From the NCBI RefSeq assembly GCF_035994945.1, contig NZ_CP108677.1, positions 5,146,001-5,210,000 on the forward strand: a stretch of DNA of 64,000 nucleotides, given 5' to 3'. Origin of the DNA: Streptomyces sp. NBC_01216 (GTDB lineage Bacteria > Actinomycetota > Actinomycetes > Streptomycetales > Streptomycetaceae). A program made the translations under genes and the position numbers. This document shows, in pieces, positions 40,837-49,260 of the stretch; position 1 is the stretch's first letter; every line of letters starts with the position of its first letter. The notes under the pieces were generated by a model. The model saw only the letters and a list, made by a program, of their open reading frames with translations. It was not told where the DNA came from and did no database searches.

Positions 40837-42063
40837 ATGAACACGATCCTGATCATCGGCGGGCGGCTGCAGGCCATCGAGAAGGCGAAGGCGCTCGGCC
40901 TGCGGGTCGTCCTGCTCCAGCACAAGGAGCGGCTGCTGCCCGGGCAGGCCGAGGCGGCCGACGCCCTGCTGCTGGTGGACTACCTCGACTGGGACGTCAC
41001 CTGGCCGATCGTCCGCGCCGCCCACGAGGCGTACGGCTTCACGGCCGTCATGACCCTGGTCGAGCAGGCGACCGAGCTGGCCGGCCGGCTCAACGACCGC
41101 CTCGGGCTCGTCGGCACCTCCTACGAGGTGGCCAACCGGCTGCACGACAAGCTCAGGATGCGCGAGTGGCTGCACCACAGCGGCTTCGAGTCGGTGGGCT
41201 GCGCCGAGGTCAAGAGCGCCGCGGACGTACGGGAGTTCGGCACCCGCCACGGCTATCCGGTGATCGTCAAGCCGCTGGACGGCACCGCGAGCCGCGGCAT
41301 CGCCGTCATCGACGGGCCGGACGAGGCCGACGCCGCCTGGGCCGAGGTGGCCGGGCTCCGCGACCGCGACGACCTGCCGATGGCCACGTTCTACCCGGTC
41401 ACCTCCTTCATCGCGGAGGAGTACATCGACGGCGTCGAGTACAGCGTGGAGACCTTCTCCTTCGCCGGCCGCCACATCGTCGTCTCGGTCACCGGCAAGT
41501 TCCACGACGGCGTGGTGGAGATGGGGCACGCGCTGCCCGCCGTCCTCGACCCCGAGGACGAGCGGACCATCGTCGACCACGTCGTCGGCTTCCTGACCGC
41601 GGTCGGACTCAAGGACGGTGTCGGCCACACCGAGATCAAGCTCTCCTCCAAGGGCCCGAGGATCATCGAGGGCCACGACCGCGTGGCGGGCGACCGGCTG
41701 CTCGACTTCATGGCCGTCACCCACGGGGTCGACCTGGAGCAGTACGCCGCCGGCTGGCCGTTCCGCCTGGTGACCGAACTCCACGAGCGACCGAAGGCGG
41801 TCCGCGGTGGGGCGACGAAGTGGGTCAACGGCAGCCCCGGTGTCGTCGAGTCCGTCGAGGGCGTCGACGAGGTCCGCGCGCTGCCGGGCGTCCTCGGCGT
41901 CGACGTGTACCTGGAGCCGGGCGACGTGATCAGCCCGATGACCGACAACTACGGCCGGCACGTCCAGGTCCTGGTCACCGCCGAGGACACCCCGGCCGCC
42001 ATCGAGCGCTGCGACGGAATCCTCGACCGGATCCGCGTGGTCACCCGGCCCGTCCAGGGCTGA
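40837..42063 (+). CDS. ATP-grasp ligase 3
   Basis: A 408-residue ATP-grasp protein starting I-L-I-I-G-G-R-L-Q-A-I-E-K-A-K-A-L-G. The ATP-binding lysine is in P-V-I-V-K-P-L-D-G-T-A-S-R-G-I, followed by F-I-A-E-E-Y-I-D-G-V-E-Y-S-V-E and H-T-E-I-K-L-S-S-K-G-P-R-I-I-E-G-H-D-R, where H-D-R-V-A-G-D replaces the usual N-x-R-x-G-G-D, as in BtrJ/BacD-like peptide ligases. GGAGGAATT precedes ATG 40837. Distinct in sequence from the other three ligases of the cluster, so each probably forms a different bond. Confidence 0.85.
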   Translation: MNTILIIGGRLQAIEKAKALGLRVVLLQHKERLLPGQAEAADALLLVDYLDWDVTWPIVRAAHEAYGFTAVMTLVEQATELAGRLNDRLGLVGTSYEVANRLHDKLRMREWLHHSGFESVGCAEVKSAADVREFGTRHGYPVIVKPLDGTASRGIAVIDGPDEADAAWAEVAGLRDRDDLPMATFYPVTSFIAEEYIDGVEYSVETFSFAGRHIVVSVTGKFHDGVVEMGHALPAVLDPEDERTIVDHVVGFLTAVGLKDGVGHTEIKLSSKGPRIIEGHDRVAGDRLLDFMAVTHGVDLEQYAAGWPFRLVTELHERPKAVRGGATKWVNGSPGVVESVEGVDEVRALPGVLGVDVYLEPGDVISPMTDNYGRHVQVLVTAEDTPAAIERCDGILDRIRVVTRPVQG

Positions 42064-42107
42064 CCCCGCACCCGTCACGTTCGAACGAAGCGAGAGAGAG
42101 CCAGGAA

Positions 42108-43493
42108 GTGGCAACCACCGTCGAACCCGAGTCGATAGGCCGGAAACTCGGCATCCCACGGTTGAAGGGGCACGGCAAGTTCGTCTCCGCGAGTCTGATC
42201 GACAGCCTCGGCACCGGTCTGATCCTGGCGTTCACGGTGGTGTACTTCGCCCGGACCACCTCGGTGTCGCTGGCCGCGATCGGCGCCGCGATGACGGTGG
42301 CGCGCCTGCTCGCCCTGCCGACGTCGGTGATCGTCGGCCCGCTGATCGACCGGTTCACCGCCCGGCGCACGGCTGCCTGGGGCAACCTGGTGTCCGTCCT
42401 GGGATACCTCGGCTTCCTCCTGGCGCACTCCGTGTGGCAGATCGTGATCGTGGTGTTCCTCGTACAGGTGGGTCACACCACCTACTGGACGTCCAGCAGC
42501 GGCCTGGTGGTGCTCGCCGCCCCCGAGGACCGGCGCACCACCTGGTTCGGCTTCATGACGGCCCTGCGCAACACCGCGATGGGCATCGGCGGAGCACTGG
42601 CCGCCTTCGCCTTCACCCTGGGAGAGGGGACGGCGCTCCACGCCATCGTCATCGGCAACGCGGCCAGCTACGTCCTCGCGGCCATCCTGCTGTACGCCTG
42701 GCGGCCCTCCCCCCAGGAGACGCCTCCGGAGGCCCCGCACCCGGCCGCCGACGTCATCCTCGACGCGGCCCCGGAAGAGCGGACCGCCCCGCCCGAACAG
42801 CCCCGCGCGGGCTACGCGACGGTGCTGAGGGACTTCTCGTACACGCTGCTCATCGGGGTCAACGCCACCATGGTGTTCGCCCAGATGCTGATCAAGGTGC
42901 TGCTCGCGATCTACATCGTCGAGGCCCTGGAGATGCCGGCCTGGACCGCGGGAACCCTCATCGTGGTCAACGCGGTCCAGGTCTCCCTCACCCAGACCCT
43001 GGTCGCCCGCAAGGCCGAATCCTCCCGGATGACCCGCGCCGTGATGCTCGCCGCGTTGCTCAACACGGCGGCGTTCGCCCTGTTCGCCGTCCTCTATGTC
43101 ACCCCCGACGCCGTGACGTACGTCGGGCTGCTCCTCGCGATGATCGTCTTCACCCTGGCGGAGGTCATCGCCTTCCCCGCCCTCGACACCCTGAGCGTGT
43201 CGATGGCGCCCAGCACCATCCGAGGCCGGTACCTGGCCACCTACCAGCTGTCCTGGACCGTCGGCGAGGTCGTCGCACCAGGGCTGCTCACCTTCCTCCT
43301 CGCCCGGGGCGAGGTGCTGCCGATGGTCTTCCTCGCCTCGTTGAGCCTGCTGGCCCTTCCGCTGCTCCTCGCCCTGGAGAAGAGAGCGAGGACCACGGTG
43401 TCCGAGACCTCCGGAACCCTCGGTGCGTCCGACGAGAACAAGACGAACAAGATGAGCGAGACGAACGAGACGATGACAGGAGAAAGCGCATGA
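42108..43493 (+). CDS. MFS transporter of the cluster
   Basis: A 461-residue 12-segment MFS protein. The first TM follows S-L-I-D-S-L-G-T-G-L-I-L-A-F-T-V-V-Y-F, the cytoplasmic loop 2-3 has G-P-L-I-D-R-F-T-A-R-R-T, and a long hydrophilic loop separates the two six-helix halves. The C-terminal 35 residues are an unusual Asn/Lys/Glu/Thr-rich tail, less GC-biased than its surroundings. Position inside the ligase operon suggests export of, or self-resistance to, the product. The following ATP-grasp ATG overlaps its stop (ATGA). Confidence 0.87.
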   Translation: MATTVEPESIGRKLGIPRLKGHGKFVSASLIDSLGTGLILAFTVVYFARTTSVSLAAIGAAMTVARLLALPTSVIVGPLIDRFTARRTAAWGNLVSVLGYLGFLLAHSVWQIVIVVFLVQVGHTTYWTSSSGLVVLAAPEDRRTTWFGFMTALRNTAMGIGGALAAFAFTLGEGTALHAIVIGNAASYVLAAILLYAWRPSPQETPPEAPHPAADVILDAAPEERTAPPEQPRAGYATVLRDFSYTLLIGVNATMVFAQMLIKVLLAIYIVEALEMPAWTAGTLIVVNAVQVSLTQTLVARKAESSRMTRAVMLAALLNTAAFALFAVLYVTPDAVTYVGLLLAMIVFTLAEVIAFPALDTLSVSMAPSTIRGRYLATYQLSWTVGEVVAPGLLTFLLARGEVLPMVFLASLSLLALPLLLALEKRARTTVSETSGTLGASDENKTNKMSETNETMTGESA

Positions 43494-44746
43494 AGACGGT
43501 CGTCGTGATTTCGACCCGGGGCTTCGGAGTGTTCCGCCACGATCTGCTGGTGGAGCCGGACCAGGTGCGGTTCGTCGGCATCTTCTCCGAGCAGGACAGC
43601 GCCAACGTCTCGCCGGAGGAGCGGGAGTACTTCCACGCGATCCACGTCGTCCCCTGCGGACTCGACGACCCCTCGTACACCGAGTCCTCGATAGCCGACC
43701 CGGCGTCCGTCCGGGCCCTCGTGCGCGAGCTGGCATCCGAGTGCGGCCCCGGCGAGCTCACCCTGCACTGCTTCGACGAGCGCAATCTGCTGCTGACCGG
43801 CGAGCTGCGTGAGGAACTCGGCCTGTCCGGCCCGACCTACGACGACCTGCTGCCCTACCGGGACAAGTGCCTGATGAAGGAGCGACTGGCCGGCACCGGC
43901 CTGCGCGTGCCGAAGTTCGGCCGCTTCGACGCGGAGGCCCACGCGGCCGATCCGGCGGCCTACCTGGACCGGATCACCGCCGAGGTCGGTCTGCCCTTCG
44001 TGCTCAAGCCCGTCGACGCGGCCTCCGCCGACGGCGTCTACAAGGTGTTCAGCGCGGAGGAGTTCCACGCGCTGCCCGCGGACCTCGGGCGCAGCTACGA
44101 GTACGAGGAGCACATCGACGGCACCATGTACAGCGTCAACCTGGTGACGCGGAGCGGCGAGACCGTCTTCGGCGGGGTGACCGAGTACCTGGTCAACTCC
44201 ACCGAGGTGCAGAAGGGCCGGGTCAACGCCGACATCAATCTGATCGACTCCGACCCCCGGGTGCCCCGCATGGTGGCCTTCGCCGAGACCGTCCTGGACG
44301 CGCTCGGCCGACTGGACGGCGGAAGCCACCTGGAACTCTTCCACACCAAGGACGACGAGCTGGTCTTCCTCGAGGTGGGCGCCCGATTCAAGGGCCTGGC
44401 CGGGCTCGCCGCCATGCAGGAGAACTACGCGGTCGCGCTCCTCAACCTCGCCTTCGAGATCGAGGCGGGGCTGTCCAGCCGCCCTTGGGACCAGGAGCAG
44501 ATGTACTGCTTCGACGCCGTCATTCCGAAGCGCCCCGGGGTCGTCGCCGAACTCCTCGACCCGGACGTCGAGAGCGACTTCACCATGAAGTGGAAGGTGG
44601 AGAACGGCGAGGAGATCAAGCAGGGCGCCTCGCTCATCGACAACGGCGGTACCTTCCTCGTCCGCAACAAGGACTACGAGACCCTCTACCGGGACTTCGA
44701 GAAGCTGGCCGGGTACACCCCGATCCGCTACACGGACGAGGTCTGA
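43490..44746 (+). CDS. ATP-grasp ligase 4
   Basis: A 418-residue ATP-grasp protein: V-V-V-I-S-T-R-G-F-G-V-F at the start, the ATP lysine in P-F-V-L-K-P-V-D-A-A-S-A-D-G-V-Y-K, E-Y-E-E-H-I-D-G-T-M-Y-S-V-N, and metal-site L-E-L-F-H-T ... V-F-L-E-V-G-A-R-F-K-G-L. The A-R-F-K-G-L-A-G ending differs from the N-x-R-x-G-G form. AGGAGA precedes the ATG, which overlaps the MFS stop by four bases. The fourth ligase of the set. Confidence 0.85.
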   Translation: MKTVVVISTRGFGVFRHDLLVEPDQVRFVGIFSEQDSANVSPEEREYFHAIHVVPCGLDDPSYTESSIADPASVRALVRELASECGPGELTLHCFDERNLLLTGELREELGLSGPTYDDLLPYRDKCLMKERLAGTGLRVPKFGRFDAEAHAADPAAYLDRITAEVGLPFVLKPVDAASADGVYKVFSAEEFHALPADLGRSYEYEEHIDGTMYSVNLVTRSGETVFGGVTEYLVNSTEVQKGRVNADINLIDSDPRVPRMVAFAETVLDALGRLDGGSHLELFHTKDDELVFLEVGARFKGLAGLAAMQENYAVALLNLAFEIEAGLSSRPWDQEQMYCFDAVIPKRPGVVAELLDPDVESDFTMKWKVENGEEIKQGASLIDNGGTFLVRNKDYETLYRDFEKLAGYTPIRYTDEV

Positions 44747-44750
44747 CGCC

Positions 44751-45089
44751 GTGCTCCGACGCGCACGCGAAGCGGAAGCCGTCGACATGCCGTCGCTGCG
44801 TGCGGCCGTCGGCCGCATCGTCGAGGCGGACCGCTTCGACGGCTGGCTTGCCGAGCTGCCCGACCACGTCCTGGTGGCCGTGGCGGCACCGCTCGAAATG
44901 CTCGGATTCCAGCATTATCTGACGCCCCCTCAAGACGATCTGCTGGTCAGGGCGGCGCGCGTGGTGTGGGACTCTGTCGCCGGTCTCCTGGACGACTGCC
45001 CGGCCGATCTGGCGGCCGAGTTCGCCTCTCTCGGCGCCGCCGTCACCCCCTGTGACGCCGGCCGGGCGTCGCGGCCAGGGGCCCGCTGA
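44751..45089 (+). CDS. Small hypothetical protein of the cluster
   Basis: A 112-residue acidic, helical protein starting at GTG 44751, four bases after the ATP-grasp stop: A-V-G-R-I-V-E-A-D-R-F-D-G-W-L-A-E-L-P-D-H-V-L, then P-P-Q-D-D-L-L-V-R-A-A-R-V-V-W-D-S-V. Length, helical content and position between two ligase-pathway genes would allow a carrier or chaperone role, but there is no D-S-L phosphopantetheine motif. Function unknown. Confidence 0.6.
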   Translation: MLRRAREAEAVDMPSLRAAVGRIVEADRFDGWLAELPDHVLVAVAAPLEMLGFQHYLTPPQDDLLVRAARVVWDSVAGLLDDCPADLAAEFASLGAAVTPCDAGRASRPGAR

Positions 45090-45122
45090 GCCGACGCGAC
45101 ACGAAAGATCAGGAGTCCCTCC

Positions 45123-46028
45123 GTGCACTACACCGCTCTCGACCTGGACCGGGCCGGCGACCGGCGTTCGGACGCCGCATGGGTCGCCGCACAGGCCGTT
45201 CGTCCCGGCACCCGGGTGCTCCCGCTGTGGCGGGACCGCTGCCTCACCCAGGACGGGACGCCGGTGGCACGGACGGCCGGATCGGCGGCCTCGCTGCTCG
45301 CGGAGGCCGCCGAACCGGTGCTCCTGGGACTCGACGGGGACGAGGCGGTCTTCGCGGCCGACCTGTCCGCACTGGAGGAGGGCCGGGCGCTGGCGCTCGC
45401 AGGGGCCGACGCCGTCCACGACGTACGGCAGCTCGTCGCGCACATCAGCCCGGCCGAGGCGGGCCTGCTCGCCTACGCCCGCGGTCTTCTGCACTGGCAC
45501 CGCAACCAGCGGTTCTGCGGCGCCTGCGGCGGACCCTCCGAGGCCCGGCACGGCGGCCACCTGCGGGTGTGCCGCGACTGCGGGAAGCTCCTCTTCCCGC
45601 GCATCGAACCCGCGGTGATCATGCTGATCGAGCGGGCCGGACAGCCCGGACGCTGCCTGCTCGCCCGGCACGCCCAGTCCGGACCGCAGTCCTTCAGCAC
45701 CCTGGCAGGCTTCGTCGAGGTCGGCGAGAGCCTGGAGGACGCGGTCCGCCGCGAGGCATTCGAGGAGGCGGGCGTCCAGGTGAAGTCCGTCGCCTACCAG
45801 GGCTCGCAGGCGTGGCCCTTCCCGGCCGGTCTCATGGTCGCCTTCCGCGCCGAGGCGGCCTCGGACACCGTCCGGGTCGACGGCGAGGAGGTCGTGGACG
45901 CCCGCTGGTTCACGGCGGCCGAACTGCGGGCCCACATCGACGCGGGGCACGTCTACCGCCCCGACTCCATCGGCAGGTTCCTCATCGAGGGCTGGATCGC
46001 CGAGCACACCGAGAGCGCCGACGAATGA
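45123..46028 (+). CDS. NudC-like NAD(H) diphosphatase
   Basis: A 301-residue protein with the NudC layout: N-terminal alpha/beta domain, zinc ribbon C132-x2-C135 ... C150-x2-C153, then Nudix box G-F-V-E-V-G-E-S-L-E-D-A-V-R-R-E, continuing E-E-A-G (about 196-217). The NADH-pyrophosphatase signature S-Q-P-W-P-F-P-x-S is altered to S-Q-A-W-P-F-P-A-G (about 228-236). NudC enzymes split NAD(H) or remove NAD caps from RNA. Genomes normally carry a housekeeping copy elsewhere, so this one may act on a cluster-specific dinucleotide (inference). AGGAG lies seven bases before GTG 45123. Confidence 0.85.
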   Translation: MHYTALDLDRAGDRRSDAAWVAAQAVRPGTRVLPLWRDRCLTQDGTPVARTAGSAASLLAEAAEPVLLGLDGDEAVFAADLSALEEGRALALAGADAVHDVRQLVAHISPAEAGLLAYARGLLHWHRNQRFCGACGGPSEARHGGHLRVCRDCGKLLFPRIEPAVIMLIERAGQPGRCLLARHAQSGPQSFSTLAGFVEVGESLEDAVRREAFEEAGVQVKSVAYQGSQAWPFPAGLMVAFRAEAASDTVRVDGEEVVDARWFTAAELRAHIDAGHVYRPDSIGRFLIEGWIAEHTESADE

Positions 46029-46050
46029 AGCGAAGGGATCACACGGATGG

Positions 46051-46506
46051 ATGAAACCGATGGCTGACGCGTCGGCGGCCCCGGAGTCCCGGGGGCCGCT
46101 GCCCGGGTCCCGGGTCCTGGCCGTCCCCGCCGCCGAACCGGGCCGGGCCCTCGACTACTTCCTCCGGGTCCGGCTGTCCTGCGAGACGGACCCCTACGAC
46201 GTCCACCACGACCTGTCCGAGGGAGCGACGGGCTTCCTCCTGCTCGACGCCCGCCAGGAAGCCGCGCACCGGGAGGAGAGCCTCCCCGGCGCGCTGAGCG
46301 TTCCGCACACCACGATGACCGACGAGCGCCTGGCCGCCCTCGACCCCGGACCCGTCTACGTCACCTTCGGCTGGGGCCCCGCCTGCAACGCCGGCACGAA
46401 GGCCGCCGCGCGACTCGCGTCCGCCGGGTTCCGGGTCAAGGAGATGATCGGCGGTCTGGAGTACTGGAAAAGCCAGAACTATCCCACGAAGCCAAAGGGT
46501 GAATGA
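46051..46506 (+). CDS. Rhodanese-like sulfurtransferase
   Basis: A 151-residue single rhodanese domain: F-L-L-L-D-A-R-Q-E-A-A-H-R-E-E-S-L-P-G-A-L-S-V-P-H (the D-x-R and P-G-A motifs), then Y-V-T-F-G-W-G-P-A-C-N-A-G-T-K-A-A-A-R-L with the candidate active cysteine in P-A-C-N, and M-I-G-G-L-E-Y-W-K. A closely similar variety of rhodanese carries C-W-G-P-x-C-N; here the first cysteine is replaced (F-G-W-G). It could supply persulfide sulfur or be non-catalytic. Start uncertain (46051 or 46060). It overlaps nothing but lies two bases before the next start. Confidence 0.75.
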   Translation: MKPMADASAAPESRGPLPGSRVLAVPAAEPGRALDYFLRVRLSCETDPYDVHHDLSEGATGFLLLDARQEAAHREESLPGALSVPHTTMTDERLAALDPGPVYVTFGWGPACNAGTKAAARLASAGFRVKEMIGGLEYWKSQNYPTKPKGE

Positions 46507-46507
46507 A

Positions 46508-47620
46508 GTGAGCGCGGAGATCAAGCGTGTCATCGACGAGGTCGACGGCATACGCGAGGGCCTGGACCGCAGTGCCCCACGCGACCCCGAATTACTCGAC
46601 GGCCTGCTCAAACAGATGGAGAACTCCCGCCATCTGCGCGAACAGCCCATCGCGCGGGCCCTGATGGAGGACCTCCGCGGCTACGGTGCGGAGCCCCGGC
46701 TGCGGCGGACCAAGGCCCACATCAACTCCGCGCGCGACCGGCACATCTTCTCGTTCTTCGACGCCTCCTACTTCCCCCGGCTGTCCCTCGACTACCTGAC
46801 CTACGAGCCGCTGCCGACCCACCCGCTCCTCGCGGAACGGTACGCCAGCAACACCATGCCGGTGAACATCACCGCCTGCTCCGGGGGATTCGAGTCACGG
46901 GTCGTCGTGGCTCTCTTCCCGGAGAACCACATCGACGGCCGGCAGGACCCGGACGACCTGATCTTCTACTTCATCGACAAATTCGTCGAACGCCACCATC
47001 GCGTCACCCGGAAGATGATCGACGCGGTGATGGCGCCGGGGAGCTTCCCGCTCATCCAGGGAGCCGACGAGGATCTCGTCGAAGGGGCCTCCGCCTGGTG
47101 GGTGCGGCTGCACGAGTTCCACCACCGGCAGGGCGACATGCCCATCCCGGACTACCTTCACGCCAAGAAGCTCAAGCCGCTGGCCGGCCTGGAGGAACTG
47201 CGCGTCGACGTCTCCTCGATGCTGGTCTGCCTCCGCGACGACGAACTGCCCGCCGACGAGGCCAGGCGCGCGTACGAGTACATGCTGGCCGAACGGCTGC
47301 TGCGGTACGCGGTCGAGGGCATCCCACGGCCGAACTACGACGCCGTCGCCTCCCAGCTGCTCTTCAACTACCTCTCGGAGAACGGCGGCATCGCCCTGCG
47401 CGGCGACCGGATCCACCTCGCCCCCGGGCTCCCGGACGTGCTCGCCCGCTTCCTGGCCGAGATCGAGGCCGTGGAACGGCGCATCCGTACCGAGTCCGTG
47501 GCGGACGTGAAGGCCGGACTGCTCGCCTTCACCAACGCGTACACCGACTACGACGAGGATGCCAGGGACTACCGTCACATCCCGTTCTTCGCCGATGTCA
47601 AGCAGCGGCTGGGCGTCTGA
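46508..47620 (+). CDS. HEXXH-containing protein, gluzincin-like, function unknown
   Basis: A 370-residue protein. A zinc-protease-type motif H-E-F-H-H occupies 202-206 and is followed by E-E-L-R-V-D at 229-234, spaced like the second zinc-ligand helix of gluzincins such as DPP III (HELLGH ... EExRAE). The rest, including F-Y-F-I-D-K-F-V-E-R-H-H-R and A-S-Q-L-L-F-N-Y-L-S-E-N-G-G-I, matches no family I can name with certainty. A soluble metallohydrolase acting on a peptide intermediate would fit the context. GTG 46508 has AAAGGG upstream; a GTG nine bases earlier is also possible. Confidence 0.65.
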   Translation: MSAEIKRVIDEVDGIREGLDRSAPRDPELLDGLLKQMENSRHLREQPIARALMEDLRGYGAEPRLRRTKAHINSARDRHIFSFFDASYFPRLSLDYLTYEPLPTHPLLAERYASNTMPVNITACSGGFESRVVVALFPENHIDGRQDPDDLIFYFIDKFVERHHRVTRKMIDAVMAPGSFPLIQGADEDLVEGASAWWVRLHEFHHRQGDMPIPDYLHAKKLKPLAGLEELRVDVSSMLVCLRDDELPADEARRAYEYMLAERLLRYAVEGIPRPNYDAVASQLLFNYLSENGGIALRGDRIHLAPGLPDVLARFLAEIEAVERRIRTESVADVKAGLLAFTNAYTDYDEDARDYRHIPFFADVKQRLGV

Positions 47621-47626
47621 GCCTCC

Positions 47627-48241
47627 ATGGCTCCCTCGCCCGCGACACCCCTTTCCCTGCCCGCCCGGCTGGTCCTGGCCGCCCACGCGGACCGGCGGCT
47701 GCGCTCCCGGATGTTCCGGACGGAGCTGGGGTACGGCGCGGCCGGCGCGGCCCTGCTGGAGCTCGCAGCGGAGGAGCGGATCAGCGTCTCGCACGAAGCG
47801 ATCGTGGTGCGCGACGCGCGGCGGGACGCCGATCCGGTCGTCGACCGCGTCCTCGGACAGCTGCTCTTCGCCGACCGGGGACGCGGGCCGCGCCGCTGGG
47901 TGGAACGTCTGGGACCCACCGTCCTCGACGGGACCCGGGACCGGCTGATCGCCGACGGGCTGCTGGTGCCCGTACGACGCCGGATCCTCGGAGTGTTCCC
48001 GGTCCGGGGCGACATGCCCGCCGGCACCCCGGCCGCGCCCGACCACGCCGTCGTCCGGCTGCTCGACGCGCTGCGACGGCCCGGTGCGGCGTTCCGCCCG
48101 GAGTGCCCGGGTGCCCCCGCGTGTCCGGACGCCCCCGGCCGCGCGGACTGTCCGGCCTGCCCCGACCGCGTGGACCTGGTGGTGCCGGCGGTCCGGGCCG
48201 CCGTGGCCGCCGCGGCCCTCCCGTTCGCCTGCTCCGGCTGA
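47627..48241 (+). CDS. GPP34 (GOLPH3)-like protein
   Basis: A 204-residue protein resembling bacterial GPP34 proteins: S-L-P-A-R-L-V-L-A-A-H, Y-G-A-A-G-A-A-L-L-E-L-A-A-E-E-R-I, then D-P-V-V-D-R-V-L and L-V-P-V-R-R-R-I-L-G-V-F-P. The eukaryotic homologue binds phosphoinositides; Streptomyces has many copies of unknown role. A late cysteine-rich stretch (C-P-G-A-P-A-C-P-D-A-P) is unusual for the family. It begins six bases after the HEXXH gene, so it is in the same transcript, and it is the last gene of the set. Confidence 0.7.
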   Translation: MAPSPATPLSLPARLVLAAHADRRLRSRMFRTELGYGAAGAALLELAAEERISVSHEAIVVRDARRDADPVVDRVLGQLLFADRGRGPRRWVERLGPTVLDGTRDRLIADGLLVPVRRRILGVFPVRGDMPAGTPAAPDHAVVRLLDALRRPGAAFRPECPGAPACPDAPGRADCPACPDRVDLVVPAVRAAVAAAALPFACSG

Positions 48242-48290
48242 AAGCGGGGGCCGTCCGGCCGGCCCGCCACCCCCGGATACGCTGATCCGC

Positions 48291-49133
48291 ATGCGTGATT
48301 TCGGGGTGGGTTTCGGATACCTGATGCGTGGCCAGCGATGGGTCGGCCGCCATGGACGGTGGTTCGGTTTCGGGCTGCTGCCCGGTCTGGTGACGCTCGT
48401 GCTCTACGTGGGGGCGCTCATCGGCCTCGGCTACGGCGCCGACGACCTCACCGGCTGGGCCACTCCCTTCGCCGACGACTGGGGCTCGCCCTGGCAGGGG
48501 CTCCTGCGCGGCTTCCTGACCGTGCTGGTCTTCTGCCTCGGACTGTTCCTCGCGGTGATCACCTTCACCGCCGTGACCCTGCTGGTCGGCCAGCCCTTCT
48601 ACGAGTCGCTCTCCGAGCAGGTCGACCGCGCCGAGGGCGGTGACGTACCCGAGTCCGGTCTGCCGCTCTGGCGCGACCTGTGGATCTCGGCGCGGGACAG
48701 TGTCCGGGTCCTGCTGCGGGTCGCGTTCTACGGAGTCCTGCTCTTCGCGTGCGGCTTCATCCCGGTGGCCGGGCAGACGGCTGTCCCGGTGATCGGCTTC
48801 TGCGTCTCCGGCTTCTTCCTCGCCGAGGAGCTGACGGCCGTCGCCCTCCAGCGCCGCGGCGTCGAACTGAGGGAGCGGCTGCGGATGCTGCGGGGCAGGC
48901 GTGTGATGGCCCTCGGCTTCGGGGTCCCGCTCACCCTCGCCTTCCTCGTTCCTTTCGTCGCCGTGTTCCTGATGCCGGGTGCGGTGGCGGGCGCCACCCT
49001 GATGGCTCGCGAGCTGACCGGGGAGAGCGCCGCGGAGGAGGGTTCCGACGGCGACGGTGACGGCGCCCGTTCCGGCGGCGCGGAGGCCGGCCGGACCACC
49101 TCCGCGCGCGGCGGGACGCAGTCCGCCGGCTGA
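48291..49133 (+). CDS. EI24-domain (CysZ-like) membrane protein
   Basis: A 280-residue protein with about six hydrophobic segments and the EI24/CysZ opening G-F-G-Y-L-M-R-G ... G-R-W-F-G-F-G-L-L-P-G-L-V-T-L, later P-F-Y-E-S-L-S-E-Q-V-D and F-F-L-A-E-E-L-T-A-V-A-L. CysZ-type proteins move sulfate; the actinobacterial ones are uncharacterised. The last 40 residues are a charged Gly/Ser tail. No Shine-Dalgarno sequence precedes ATG 48291, but TACGCT seven bases upstream suggests leaderless expression. Confidence 0.85.
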   Translation: MRDFGVGFGYLMRGQRWVGRHGRWFGFGLLPGLVTLVLYVGALIGLGYGADDLTGWATPFADDWGSPWQGLLRGFLTVLVFCLGLFLAVITFTAVTLLVGQPFYESLSEQVDRAEGGDVPESGLPLWRDLWISARDSVRVLLRVAFYGVLLFACGFIPVAGQTAVPVIGFCVSGFFLAEELTAVALQRRGVELRERLRMLRGRRVMALGFGVPLTLAFLVPFVAVFLMPGAVAGATLMARELTGESAAEEGSDGDGDGARSGGAEAGRTTSARGGTQSAG

Positions 49134-49189
49134 GAGCCTGCCGGGCGGCCTCTGACCGGGCGGTCACGCCCAGGCACGCGCGCGCTGCC

Positions 49190-49217
49190 GGAGTTGCCGG
49201 CATGCCCCGGCAGCTCC
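49190..49217. terminator. Bidirectional terminator between EI24 and LysR genes
   Basis: GGAGTTGCCGG and CCGGCAGCTCC pair over 11 bp (one G-T) around CATGCC. A second hairpin, CTCCGC-TACA-GCGGAG, follows at 49214-49229 and shares bases with it. The genes on both sides converge here. Confidence 0.65.
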
Positions 49218-49260
49218 GCTACAGCGGAGTCCCGCCCCGCGGGGATCGGCGGCACGGCTC

